In this document: positions 31,729 to 40,760 of the stretch, piece after piece
How the letters are laid out: every line of letters starts with the position of its first letter
How positions within the stretch are numbered: the first letter of the stretch is position 1
NCBI RefSeq assembly: GCF_947255005.1
Contig: NZ_CAMYFI010000008.1
Coordinates: 1 to 64,000 of the forward strand
Direction of reading: 5' to 3'
Length of the DNA stretch: 64,000 bases
Origin: an uncultured Tessaracoccus sp.
GTDB lineage: Bacteria > Actinomycetota > Actinomycetes > Propionibacteriales > Propionibacteriaceae
Position numbers and translations under genes: made by a program
The notes under the pieces: generated by a model
Database searches by the model: none
Told to the model about the DNA's origin: nothing
The model's input: the letters and a program-made list of their open reading frames with translations, nothing else

Positions 31729-32852
31729 AGCCACTTCTGAGTCTTGAAAATGACCCACATGACGAAGGCTGCAAGGAACATGACAGCGAAGGATAGTGGG
31801 TAGCCCGCCTCCCAGTGCAGCTCAGGCATGTTGTTGAAGTTCATCCCATAGATACCCGTGACAAGGGTGGGGACGAACAGCACGCCAGCCCACGCGCCGA
31901 TGCGCCGGGTATCTTCGCCCTGCTTCAATGCAGCCTCGCTCATCTTGGCCATCTCCTCATTGCTCACCTGGGCTTGCAGCGCCAGATGGAGGTTCAGCAC
32001 CCCTACGAGCGCGTCACGCATGGATTCAACACGCTCGTTGACGGCCACGATGTGATCCTCGATATCGCGCAGTTGCTGGCGCATGGAGTCGTCGGCTCGG
32101 TAGAACACGCGGTCGTGGCGCAGCGTCGTGATGACGGCCCCGACGGGGCGCACCGCGCGCTGGAAGTCAATGACCTCGCGAGTGAGCTGGTAGATACGTT
32201 TCGAGACGCCGCTGTGTCCGGTGAACACCTGAGCGTCGATCTCGTCGATGTCGTTGTCGATCCCGTACACGACGGGCATGTACTGGTCGACGACCACGTC
32301 GAGCAGGCGCATCAAGACGATGCTCGGCCCTTGGCTCAGGATGTCCGGGTTTGCCTCGAGCTCCTGGCGTACAGGCTTGAGGTCGGGGGTATCAGCGTGG
32401 CGCACGGTGATGACGAAGCGCTCACCCACGAAGGCATGGATTTCGCCGAATTCCACCGATTCGGTTCGATCGACGTAGCGCGCGGCGCGAAGCACCAGAA
32501 ACAGCGTGTCCTCGTAGCGCTCCAGTTTGGGACGCTGGTGGGCGACGATGGTGTCCTCCACGGCGAGCTCGTTCAGCTCAAACTCCTGGGCGAGGATCTC
32601 CATTTCGGGGGCGCCGGGGCGATGAAGACCAATCCAGGCGAAGCTGTCGGGGGTGTCTTGGAGCGCTCGGAAGGCTTCGTCGAAGGTGGTGGGGGTGGCA
32701 ACGCGTACCCCGTCGACATAGATCCCTGCGTCAACGATGCAGTCGGCCGGGTTTCTCGTAATGTGCTCGGCGTGAACGACGTTCTGTGCCTGCGCCGCAG
32801 CATCGTTCTTCCCTCGCCCGAACAACCCCAGAAGGGGTTTGCTTTCAGCCAT
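31725..32852 (-). CDS. corA: CorA-family magnesium/cobalt transporter
   Basis: This 375-residue protein has a large cytoplasmic N-terminal domain and two C-terminal transmembrane helices (about 316-336 and 350-368). The signature YGMNF at the end of the first helix and MPEL in the loop form the pore entrance of the pentameric channel. The ATG at 32852 has GAGGTG about 6 bases before it. It overlaps the converging ilvD end by four bases (CTAG). Mg2+ uptake is the likely role; specificity among divalent metals cannot be read. Confidence 0.93.
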   Translation of the reverse strand: MAESKPLLGLFGRGKNDAAAQAQNVVHAEHITRNPADCIVDAGIYVDGVRVATPTTFDEAFRALQDTPDSFAWIGLHRPGAPEMEILAQEFELNELAVEDTIVAHQRPKLERYEDTLFLVLRAARYVDRTESVEFGEIHAFVGERFVITVRHADTPDLKPVRQELEANPDILSQGPSIVLMRLLDVVVDQYMPVVYGIDNDIDEIDAQVFTGHSGVSKRIYQLTREVIDFQRAVRPVGAVITTLRHDRVFYRADDSMRQQLRDIEDHIVAVNERVESMRDALVGVLNLHLALQAQVSNEEMAKMSEAALKQGEDTRRIGAWAGVLFVPTLVTGIYGMNFNNMPELHWEAGYPLSFAVMFLAAFVMWVIFKTQKWL

Positions 32853-32985
32853 GCGTCTCACCTCAATTCGCTCATAGTGGCCCGCCTGCGTCTGCTAAGG
32901 CGGTTGCGCCTTGCGAATTGTATCGTTGCTCCGCCAGGACACCGTGAGTCGCACTGCTAGGTTGGAGAGGCAGGAAGGTAGCTGA

Positions 32986-33891
32986 ATGATGGAACTCGAG
33001 AACTTTGATATCGACGGTGCCACATCAGGCGCATGGGACTCGTTCACGAACAACCTCGGCGAGGTGCTCTCCGTGATGGACGACTCGTCAGACCTCACCA
33101 TCGCCGTGGCGCGAGGGATCGTCGACGACGACGTGCCAGCCATCCGTTTCTCCGCCGACGGATCGCACATCACCGCTGTGATCCTCCGTGGAATCACCGC
33201 TCCAGGGCACCTCGATCCCTCAGAGGAAGAGAAACCGACGCTGCTTCAGCTGGGATGGCAAGAACCAGATGAGCACGATCAGCGCTACCACGCGTCGTGT
33301 GACCAGGAAGACACCCTTTCGCTCGCCGCGCTCACTACTAGCACTCTGCAGGAAATCTTCGACGTCATCCACCCCGTCTTCCTCGAGCCAGACCATCTGC
33401 AAGAGATTCTTCGCGGTACCGAGAGCTGGCCAGATCAGCCACGCCCGCCATCCGGCCCCGAGGAAGTGGCGATCGTGCCGACGAACAGTGCTGACCTGGA
33501 CAGGCTCGTCGATGAGCAGCTCCGCCAGATTCTGGGCCACCCGCCTATGCGTGATCCAGACGGGGACGTGGCTATTCGTATGGGCTCCGCCATGATCTTC
33601 CTTCGCTCGACTCCTGACGCAGACGAGATCGTCGTGTTCTCGCCACTGGTGCACGACGTGTCCGGACGCTCTCGCGCCTGCGAGGTGCTCAACGATCTCA
33701 ACGTGGAGCTGCGCTACGGGCGATTCGCGCTGCATAAAGACCGCGTCTACGTCCAAGCTTCCGTTCTGGCTAGGCCATTTGTGCCGGCGCATCTGCGGCA
33801 GGTACTGGGCGTCATCAGCCAGGTCGCGGATTGGATCGACGACGACCTTGCCGACAAGCTGGGGGGACGCACAACCTTCCCCAGCGCGTAA
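32986..33891 (+). CDS. YbjN/CesT-type chaperone-like protein
   Basis: This 301-residue acidic cytoplasmic protein appears to have two alpha/beta lobes of the YbjN/type III chaperone fold. The N-lobe spans about residues 15-140. The C-lobe spans about 170-290, with DVAIRMGSAMIFLRS and FALHKDRVYVQASVLARPF. These TY-Chap-like domains occur widely in actinobacteria and their clients are unknown. AGGAAGG lies 7 bases before the ATG. The gene leads a co-directional run with the PPOX-like, universal stress and hrpA genes. Its client could be a secreted protein, but no evidence here ties it to the Esp-like cassette. Confidence 0.62.
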   Translation: MMELENFDIDGATSGAWDSFTNNLGEVLSVMDDSSDLTIAVARGIVDDDVPAIRFSADGSHITAVILRGITAPGHLDPSEEEKPTLLQLGWQEPDEHDQRYHASCDQEDTLSLAALTTSTLQEIFDVIHPVFLEPDHLQEILRGTESWPDQPRPPSGPEEVAIVPTNSADLDRLVDEQLRQILGHPPMRDPDGDVAIRMGSAMIFLRSTPDADEIVVFSPLVHDVSGRSRACEVLNDLNVELRYGRFALHKDRVYVQASVLARPFVPAHLRQVLGVISQVADWIDDDLADKLGGRTTFPSA

Positions 33892-33895
33892 CCGT

Positions 33896-33901
33896 TAAGG
33901 T
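33896..33901 (+). promoter_or_regulatory. -10 element of a probable leaderless promoter (PPOX-like gene)
   Basis: TAAGGT is followed by 7 bases (GGACGCT) and the ATG at 33909. There is no Shine-Dalgarno. The hexamer lies just past the stop of the previous gene. Confidence 0.45.
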
Positions 33902-33908
33902 GGACGCT

Positions 33909-34316
33909 ATGGACTCAGACGGCGCGTACTTTTCTGAGATCTCCGAGACCGACTGCAGAGCGCTTCTCGAAGAGATCGAATATGGGCGCATCGCGTGGCA
34001 CAGCAGCGATGGAATCACTATCATGCCGGTGAATTTCCGGCTGGCAGACGGCCACGTGGTGTTCCACACCAGCCCCACATCGTCACTGTCTACACTGGCT
34101 GAAGGCGTCGACGTGGCCTTTCAGATCGACTACATCGATGAGGAAGTGGCGAACGGGTGGAGCGTGCTCCTGCGCGGCACCACAGGGCCCGCCCCTCGCG
34201 ATGCCGTGCCTTCCAGTTGGCTTGCCGACGGGCGCACACTCGGCATCATGATCACCGAACAAGGCCTGTCAGGACGCGCCCTATCCGGAAACAAGATCGG
34301 AGACCACCATGAGTGA
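33909..34316 (+). CDS. Pyridoxamine 5'-phosphate oxidase-like split-barrel protein
   Basis: This 135-residue protein has the FMN-binding split-barrel pattern: LEEIEYGRIAWHSSDGITIMP at the start, then FRLADGHVVFHTSP and VAFQIDYIDEE. Actinobacterial members bind FMN, F420 or heme and act as small reductases or stress proteins; cofactor and substrate cannot be assigned. The family N-terminus and TAAGGT-N7 fix the ATG at 33909. The 3' end overlaps the universal stress gene by 8 bases, so they are coupled. This pairing is common in dormancy or redox-stress regulons. Confidence 0.8.
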   Translation: MDSDGAYFSEISETDCRALLEEIEYGRIAWHSSDGITIMPVNFRLADGHVVFHTSPTSSLSTLAEGVDVAFQIDYIDEEVANGWSVLLRGTTGPAPRDAVPSSWLADGRTLGIMITEQGLSGRALSGNKIGDHHE

Positions 34317-35175
34317 ACATGACCTGATCGTCGTCGGTGTCGATGGCAGTGACGACGCTCTCCGCGCCGTTCGATACGGCGCTGGCATCGCGCTGCTCAC
34401 CGGAGCAGAACTTCTGCTCGCCAACGCCGTCGACGACACGCTCATGGCAGGCGCCTGGGGCGTGGTGTACGACCCGGAGGTGCTGCACGAAGCGGGTATT
34501 ACGGCTAACAACGTAGCCAGACAGCGTGCCATCGAGGTGGGCCTGCCAGAAGAGCGTGTTCGTACGGAAGTCATTATGGGGTCCCCAGGCGGCGTGCTGA
34601 CGCGTTTGTCCGAAGTCGCTTCGCTCCTCGTGCTTGGGCGTCGCGCCGCATCCGGGCTGGAACGCATGTTCGTTGGCTCCACCTCGGTTGCCGTTGTCAC
34701 CAGCGCGGCGTGCCCCGTCGTCGTGATTTCCTCTGCGGCCAACCCCGACGAAGTGGGAGATAAGAAGACCATTGGCGTCGCTGTGAACACCAACCCGGGC
34801 TCGAAATCCACGCTCGAGGCAGGGTTCCAGCAGGCGCTGCTGCACAAGTCCAAGCTGGAGATTGTGCACGTCATCCAGCCGCCCGTCGGTATTTTCGGGC
34901 CTAAGTTGTCGCCTGAAGACCTGGATCAACAAATAGTGTTCGCCAAGGGTGGCCTCGAAGCCCTCACCGCACCGCTCGCCGAGCAGTACCCCGATGTTGA
35001 TTTCGAGATCATCGTCGTGGCGGATAGCCCCATCAACGAACTCGTTTCGCGCTCCAGCAACTATGACCTCCTCGTGCTCGGCATCACCGATTCGTCCATT
35101 CCGGGTGTGCAGGTAGGCGGGCTGATGCGTGGGCTGCTGGCTCACGCGCTGTGTCCGCTGTACGTGGCGGCGTGA
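34309..35175 (+). CDS. Tandem universal stress protein
   Basis: This 288-residue protein has two UspA domains. The first (4-140) has the ATP-binding set VGVDGSDDA, then VLGRRAASGLERMFVGSTS, matching G-2x-G-9x-G-S/T. The second (about 155-288) is more divergent, with VLGITDSSIPGVQVGG. The first domain probably binds ATP and the second may not. GGAGA lies 6 bases before the ATG. The gene overlaps the PPOX-like gene before it and hrpA after it. The role is probably in stress or stationary-phase survival. Confidence 0.88.
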   Translation: MSEHDLIVVGVDGSDDALRAVRYGAGIALLTGAELLLANAVDDTLMAGAWGVVYDPEVLHEAGITANNVARQRAIEVGLPEERVRTEVIMGSPGGVLTRLSEVASLLVLGRRAASGLERMFVGSTSVAVVTSAACPVVVISSAANPDEVGDKKTIGVAVNTNPGSKSTLEAGFQQALLHKSKLEIVHVIQPPVGIFGPKLSPEDLDQQIVFAKGGLEALTAPLAEQYPDVDFEIIVVADSPINELVSRSSNYDLLVLGITDSSIPGVQVGGLMRGLLAHALCPLYVAA

Positions 35176-38100
35176 CGACGCTCACCGTCGCGCCCGACCT
35201 TCCCATCGCCGCCGAGGCGGAGCACATTGCACAGCTCATCCGGGAACACCAGGTGGTTGTGGTCGCGGGTGAGACAGGTTCGGGTAAAACCACCCAGCTG
35301 CCAAAGATTTGTCTACTCGCCGGGCGCAAACGCATCGCCCACACCCAGCCCCGACGCCTCGCTGCGCGCACGGTAGCGCAACGCATCGCCCAGGAGTGCG
35401 ACGAGGAGCTCGGCGATTTTGTTGGCTATCAGGTTCGTTTCACGAATAAGGCCAGCAAAGCCACGCGCATCAAGCTCATGACCGATGGTATCTTGCTGAA
35501 CGAACTCACCCATGACAAGCAGCTTCGTCGTTACGACACCATCATCATCGACGAGGCCCATGAGCGCAGCCTCAACATCGACTTCCTCCTCGGATACTTG
35601 AAACAACTCCTGCCGAAACGCCCTGGGTTGCGGGTCATCGTCACCTCCGCCACGATCGATACCGCCCGATTCGCGGAACACTTCGGCGGTGCCCCCGTCG
35701 TGGAGGTATCTGGCCGAACGTACCCCGTCGAGGTGCGATACCGAGAGCCCCTCGAGGGTGAGGACGAGATCGATCAGGTAGCGGCAGCTGTGGGAGACCT
35801 AATCCGCGAATCGTCGACGGGTGATGTGCTGGTGTTCTTAAGCGGCGAGCGGGAAATCCGCGATGCGCAGGAAGCCGTCGATGGGCTCAGGTTTCCCGGT
35901 GTGGAGACGGTGCCGTTGTTCGGCAGGCTCTCGGCAGGTGACCAGTCTCGGGCGTTTCAGCCCTCTTCGCTGCGGCGGATCGTGTTGGCGACGAACGTGG
36001 CTGAGACGTCGGTGACCGTCCCAGGCATTCGGTACGTGGTTGACGCGGGTACCGCGCGTATCTCGCGCTACTCGACGCGCACCAAGGTGCAGCGCCTTCC
36101 CATCGAGCCCATCAGCCAGGCCTCGGCCAACCAACGTGCCGGTAGGTGCGGACGTATCGGGCCGGGAGTGGCGGTGCGCCTGTACTCCGAGGAAGATTTC
36201 CTCTCCAGACCCGAGTTCTCGGATCCGGAGATACTGCGCACGAACCTCGCCACCGTCATCCTCCTCATGGCCCAAGCCGGGCTGGGTGACATCCAGCGCT
36301 TCCCATTCATCGAAGCGCCAGTGACAAGCCAAATCAACGACGGCATCCGCGTCCTCGAAGAACTCGGGGCGATCAAGGAGCGTGAACGAGGCGGACCGGT
36401 GCGTCTGACCAAGGTCGGGCGCCAACTGGCGCGCATGCCCGTGGATCCCCGTCTTGGGCGCATGATTATTGAGGGCGCCCGACTAGGGTGTCTCCGGCAA
36501 GTGTTGGTGCTCGTCGCAGGCCTCACCATCCCTGACATCCGAGAACGCCCCCTAGAACATCAGCAGAAGGCAGACGAACTCCACCGCCGCTTCTGGAATA
36601 GTGGGGAGGAACTGGGCAAGAAGGCGCCGGAAGGTGGCGACTTCGAGGTGCTGCTCAACGTGTGGGGCTACTTGCGAATGAGGCGCCGGGCGCTCTCTGG
36701 AAACCAGTTCCGACGGCTCTGTCGCGACGAGTTCCTCCACTTCGTGCGCTTCCGCGAGTGGGAAGAGCTTGTGAGCCAGCTTAAGGAAGTGACGAGAGAC
36801 CTCGGGCTTCCCGCTGACGCAGAAGGGGCGATGCCGGAGGTACTGAAGGCGCTCCTTACGGGGTTGTTGTCCAACATCGGGCTCGCAGAACCGGAGAAAT
36901 CCAAGCCGGAGCGCGGCAAACGTCGCCCACTTCAGGAGTATTTGGGCGCACGAGGCACGCACTTCGCGATCCAACCGGGATCATGCCTCGCCAAGGCGAC
37001 GCCGCCGCTCGTGGTCGCCTTCGAGCTGGTGGAAACCAGCAGGTTGTGGGGGCGCACCGTCGCCGCGGTGAACGCCGAGTGGGTGGAACAGATCGCAGGC
37101 CCACTCGTGACCAAGACGCTCTCAGAGCCTCGCTTCGCGCAGCGCACCGCGACGGTGGTGGCTAGTGAGCGTGTCACGCTGTTCGGGGTGCCGCTGATTG
37201 CCGGACGCACCACGAACTACGCGCGAAACCACCCCGTGGAGGCGCGCGATATTTTCATCCGCAGCGCATTGGTGGAGGGCTCCTGGCAGACACGCAACCC
37301 CTTGGTGAGCACCAACAAGAAGGCCCTCCAGCGCGGAGCACAGCTTACCGACCGGATGCGCCGTCCCGACCTGCTCATCTCCGATGACGCGCTGTACGCC
37401 TTCTACGACCGCAGTCTCCCCGAGCACGTGTTCTCCGGCTCCACGCTAGACAAATGGTTGCGTTCGACGCCGAAGGAGCAGTGGCCAACACTGCGTGTGG
37501 AAGATTGCATCTCCGACGACGCAAAGCTCAAGCCCTCCGATTTCCCCGAGCAATTCACCGTGGGGCCGACGAAACTCCCGGTACGGTATGTCTTCCAGCC
37601 CGGACGCCGTGACGACGGAGCCACCATCACCATCCGCATGGAGCAGCTCGCTGGGCTCACCCCAGAGCCGTTTTCCTGGCTCGTGCCGGGGCTGCGCCAG
37701 GAGCTCGCAACGGAACTGATCCGCTCCCTGCCCAAGCAGACCCGCACGAGTTTCGTACCCGCCCCGGACTTCGCCCGGCGCGCCCTTGAATTGCTGGAAC
37801 AGCGTAAGGAACTGGGGCAGGGGAGTATTACCCAAACCCTCGGGCGCGCGCTCACCACGCTCACGGGAGTCCCTATCGATGCCGATGCGTGGCGCGTGGA
37901 TTCTATTCCCAGCCACCTCAAGCCGACGTTCATCGTCACCGACGACGGTAAAGAGATTGCTCGTGGCGACGACCTCGAACAGTTGCAGACGAAGCTCTCC
38001 CAGCAGGTGGCGAAGAAACTCACGAAGGTGGCCGACGATATCGCCCAGTCGGGGGCGACGTCGTGGGCGTTCCCCCCGATCCCCACGACCACGAGTCTGG

Positions 38101-38900
38101 GGAAAGGTGTGGTGGGGTACCCGTCGCTCGCCGATGAAGGCACAACGGTGGGGGTTACCGTCGCGGAAACGAAGCAGAAAGCCGAGCGGGCGCACGTGCA
38201 TGGACTGCGTCGGCTCCTCACCCTCGTGAACCCCAATCCCACGAAGTGGGTTGTGGCGCATCTCACAAAGACGGAGAAGCTGGCACTGGCGGACTCTCCC
38301 TACCGAAGCGTGCCCGATCTGCTCGCTGACGCTTGGCTGAAAGCGAGCGAACAGCTTGCCGAGGCGCACGGCCCGGCCCTTAATGTGCGTGACCGCGAGA
38401 CGTTCGAACGGGTGGCGGAGCTGGTGCGCCAAGGGCAAGCTGAGCGTACCCAGCAGGTGGTGTCTATCGCTGCGGAGGCACTCGCCGCAGCTGCCAGAAC
38501 CCGACTCGCGCTGGGATCGTTTCCTGACGATCATCCCGTGCGTGTCGACGTCACCACTCAGCTTGACAACCTGCTGTTCACCAACTTCTTGTCGTTCACG
38601 CCCGACCCGTGGCTAAGCCATCTACCGCGCTACTGCGAGGCAGCGGCAGCGCGTGTGCAGGCGGCGCAGGCGAACCCAGGTCGCGACGCGCGTGAGGCGC
38701 TGCAGGTAGAGGAGCTCGAGGAAGAGTACGCAATGCTCACCGACGCGGAACCGCCCGGCCCACTGCGGCCTAAGGTAGAGGAGATTGCGTTCTTGCTGGA
38801 GGAGTTCAGAGTGAGCGTGTTCGCCCAGCAGCTGCGCACGTCGGTGCCGGTATCGGCGAAGAGAATCAGAAAGGCCATGCACGCGGCTCGTCTCAAGTGA
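35172..38900 (+). CDS. hrpA: ATP-dependent RNA helicase HrpA
   Basis: This is a very large DEAH-box helicase of 1242 residues. Motifs: Walker A GETGSGKTT, TQPRRLAA, DEAHERSLN, SATID and QRAGRCGRIGPG, then the HA2/OB region and the long DUF3418 C-terminal domain specific to HrpA. In E. coli HrpA acts on mRNA and collided ribosomes. The GTG at 35172 overlaps the universal stress stop (GTGA); an in-frame GTG at 35151 is an alternative. Full length indicates an intact gene. Confidence 0.94.
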   Translation: MTTLTVAPDLPIAAEAEHIAQLIREHQVVVVAGETGSGKTTQLPKICLLAGRKRIAHTQPRRLAARTVAQRIAQECDEELGDFVGYQVRFTNKASKATRIKLMTDGILLNELTHDKQLRRYDTIIIDEAHERSLNIDFLLGYLKQLLPKRPGLRVIVTSATIDTARFAEHFGGAPVVEVSGRTYPVEVRYREPLEGEDEIDQVAAAVGDLIRESSTGDVLVFLSGEREIRDAQEAVDGLRFPGVETVPLFGRLSAGDQSRAFQPSSLRRIVLATNVAETSVTVPGIRYVVDAGTARISRYSTRTKVQRLPIEPISQASANQRAGRCGRIGPGVAVRLYSEEDFLSRPEFSDPEILRTNLATVILLMAQAGLGDIQRFPFIEAPVTSQINDGIRVLEELGAIKERERGGPVRLTKVGRQLARMPVDPRLGRMIIEGARLGCLRQVLVLVAGLTIPDIRERPLEHQQKADELHRRFWNSGEELGKKAPEGGDFEVLLNVWGYLRMRRRALSGNQFRRLCRDEFLHFVRFREWEELVSQLKEVTRDLGLPADAEGAMPEVLKALLTGLLSNIGLAEPEKSKPERGKRRPLQEYLGARGTHFAIQPGSCLAKATPPLVVAFELVETSRLWGRTVAAVNAEWVEQIAGPLVTKTLSEPRFAQRTATVVASERVTLFGVPLIAGRTTNYARNHPVEARDIFIRSALVEGSWQTRNPLVSTNKKALQRGAQLTDRMRRPDLLISDDALYAFYDRSLPEHVFSGSTLDKWLRSTPKEQWPTLRVEDCISDDAKLKPSDFPEQFTVGPTKLPVRYVFQPGRRDDGATITIRMEQLAGLTPEPFSWLVPGLRQELATELIRSLPKQTRTSFVPAPDFARRALELLEQRKELGQGSITQTLGRALTTLTGVPIDADAWRVDSIPSHLKPTFIVTDDGKEIARGDDLEQLQTKLSQQVAKKLTKVADDIAQSGATSWAFPPIPTTTSLGKGVVGYPSLADEGTTVGVTVAETKQKAERAHVHGLRRLLTLVNPNPTKWVVAHLTKTEKLALADSPYRSVPDLLADAWLKASEQLAEAHGPALNVRDRETFERVAELVRQGQAERTQQVVSIAAEALAAAARTRLALGSFPDDHPVRVDVTTQLDNLLFTNFLSFTPDPWLSHLPRYCEAAAARVQAAQANPGRDAREALQVEELEEEYAMLTDAEPPGPLRPKVEEIAFLLEEFRVSVFAQQLRTSVPVSAKRIRKAMHAARLK

Positions 38901-38951
38901 TCCCGGTCTGCCGTTACCCTAAGTAGAACATTTCGTTTGGAAGGACCTGAG

Positions 38952-39770
38952 ATGAAACTGAAGCTCGTTGGAGCAACTCTTGTTGCCCTTGCACTGAGCC
39001 TCACTGGGTGTGGGAAGGATGGCGGCGGGGAGCCGGTGCCCTCAGAGCCGGCGGCATCTGCTACTGAGCAGTCAACATCCGACAATCCGGTGGAGCCGGC
39101 AACACCGTCCGAGCAACCATCGAAAGACACTCCTGGGGGTGAGGAGACTCCGGGCAACGAGGAAACGCCTGGTGGGGGCACCGGCGCGAAGCCAGCCGAG
39201 TTGGACGACAGGGGCCGTGCAGTTATTGAAGACTTCATGGCGAAACATAAGAATGCGGAAACAATCCCTCCGGAGATGTTCAATGTGGAAGAAGGTCGGA
39301 AGGCGCTCAGCGAGATGGAGGTGAAGCCTGCCGAGTGCAACGCTATGATGGGTGCTCAGTTTAATCCGGAACTGCTGAATAGCGCTGCGTGGGGTGGGGC
39401 CACGACCGTGGATCCGGCTTCGGGCGGTCACATCAGCCTGGCCGTTGCTCAGCTTGCTGAGGAAGCCCGACCCCTCGTCGAGAATGTGCGTGCCATGTCA
39501 GAGAAGTGCCCACAGTTCACCATGGGCGAAGGTGAACAGAAGGTCACGGCCACCGTCAAGTTGTATGATGCGCCGTCTGTGCAAGGTGCTGATGCTGCGC
39601 ACATCATTGAGAACACTGTAGAGATCGGAGGGCAGAAGCAGATGTTGTACATCGGCTATGTCGCGCGGGGCAATATGTTGGTCAACGTCATTGTCCCGGC
39701 CAAGGAAAGCTCCGCAAGCCCCAGCAGCGCTGAAAAGCTGCTCGCAGAGGCAGTGGCCGCCGCGCAGTAG
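38952..39770 (+). CDS. Predicted lipoprotein of unknown function
   Basis: This 272-residue protein has a lipoprotein signal peptide: KLK, a hydrophobic run, then the lipobox LTGC with C20 as the lipid anchor. A Pro/Glu/Thr-rich spacer (25-85) with repeated ETPG motifs precedes a folded domain (about 90-272) containing two cysteines (ECNAMM, KCPQF), possibly a disulfide. The domain resembles sensor-type lipoproteins of actinobacteria, but I cannot name the family. GGAAGGA lies 7 bases before the ATG at 38952. Codon choice looks less GC-rich at third positions than in neighbours. A strong terminator follows. Confidence 0.85.
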   Translation: MKLKLVGATLVALALSLTGCGKDGGGEPVPSEPAASATEQSTSDNPVEPATPSEQPSKDTPGGEETPGNEETPGGGTGAKPAELDDRGRAVIEDFMAKHKNAETIPPEMFNVEEGRKALSEMEVKPAECNAMMGAQFNPELLNSAAWGGATTVDPASGGHISLAVAQLAEEARPLVENVRAMSEKCPQFTMGEGEQKVTATVKLYDAPSVQGADAAHIIENTVEIGGQKQMLYIGYVARGNMLVNVIVPAKESSASPSSAEKLLAEAVAAAQ

Positions 39771-39793
39771 TATCCCGCGTAGCTACTTCCCTC

Positions 39794-39830
39794 ACAACCC
39801 CGCACGCAGGTTCGTTGTGTGCGGGGTTGT
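39794..39830 (+). terminator. Terminator after the lipoprotein gene
   Basis: ACAACCCCGCAC (39794-39805) pairs perfectly with GTGCGGGGTTGT (39819-39830). Three more pairs, one a G-T wobble, can form inside. It lies 24 bases after the stop. Confidence 0.8.
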
Positions 39831-39864
39831 ACTGTTCCTGTGTTAGAAGTGCCATGATGGGGGA

Positions 39865-40704
39865 GTGCCAAAAGATGTTGCAGGACTATTAGCGCTGTTC
39901 GAGATTCACCAGCTCGATGAGGACGTGTGGGAAGGTCCCCAGCCGGACACCTACTTCCAGCGACTCTTTGGCGGTCAGGTGCTCGCGCAGACCCTCGTCG
40001 CCGCTGCACAGTCCGTCTCCCCAGAGCGGGTGGTGCATTCGCTCAACGCTTACTTCTTGCGCGGTGGCTCCCCCGATTCGCCACTGCGGTTCGAGGTGGA
40101 GCGCCTTCGCGACGGCGGAACCTTCAGCACCCGCCGGGTCGTGACGAAGCAGGACGGGCGGATGATTTTCCAGCTGAACGCATCCTTCCACGAATCTGAG
40201 GCCGGCCTCGAGCACAGCGCTCAACAGCCGCGGGATAACGTGTTACCCCCAAACGAGGCCCCAGCGCTCAGAACTGTGCTTGAGGAGCAATTCGGTTCGC
40301 ATGCAGAGATGCTGTCGGAATGGGATGCTCTGGACGTGCGCTTGGCCACGTTGCCACAGGAAAATTACTTGGGAGCCACGATGCGGGCGTGGGTGCGCAC
40401 CAAGTCAGAGATGCCCCCAGACCCGCTGCTGAACAACGCAGTGCTCGCGTATCTTTCGGACATCACCCTGCTCAGCACCACACTGATACCGCACAAGGTG
40501 CAGATCACGTCGCCCAATCTGCAAGCTGCGTCGATCGACCACAGCATGTGGTTTCACCGCCCGGTGCGCACCGATGAGTGGATCTTGTACGACATGATCT
40601 CGCCCTCTGCAGCCGGCGCTCGTGGCTTCTGCCGTGGCCGGCTCTATCAAAATGGCGTCACCGTCGCCTCATGCGGGCAAGAAGGACTCATCCGGGTTCG
40701 CTGA
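39865..40704 (+). CDS. tesB: Acyl-CoA thioesterase II
   Basis: This 279-residue double-hotdog thioesterase hydrolyses acyl-CoA to free fatty acid and CoA. The N-terminal hotdog (DTYFQRLFGGQVLAQTLVAA) and C-terminal hotdog (QAASIDHSMWFHRPVRTDEW) are clear, and the conserved ending GRLYQNGVTVASCGQEGLIR is present. The start is GTG at 39865. GGGGGA abuts it, and a CATGAT hexamer 6 bases upstream could serve as a leaderless -10. It stands between two strong terminators, so it is probably its own transcription unit. Confidence 0.93.
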   Translation: MPKDVAGLLALFEIHQLDEDVWEGPQPDTYFQRLFGGQVLAQTLVAAAQSVSPERVVHSLNAYFLRGGSPDSPLRFEVERLRDGGTFSTRRVVTKQDGRMIFQLNASFHESEAGLEHSAQQPRDNVLPPNEAPALRTVLEEQFGSHAEMLSEWDALDVRLATLPQENYLGATMRAWVRTKSEMPPDPLLNNAVLAYLSDITLLSTTLIPHKVQITSPNLQAASIDHSMWFHRPVRTDEWILYDMISPSAAGARGFCRGRLYQNGVTVASCGQEGLIRVR

Positions 40705-40712
40705 GGTACAGC

Positions 40713-40748
40713 ACACCGCCTGGAGCTGTGGGAAGTTCCAGGCGGTGT
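40713..40748. terminator. Bidirectional terminator between tesB and the sigma factor gene
   Basis: ACACCGCCTGGA (40713-40724) pairs perfectly with TCCAGGCGGTGT (40737-40748) around a 12-base loop, followed by TTT on the plus strand. The converging sigma gene ends at 40761. Confidence 0.85.
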
Positions 40749-40760
40749 TTTGCGTTGTAG

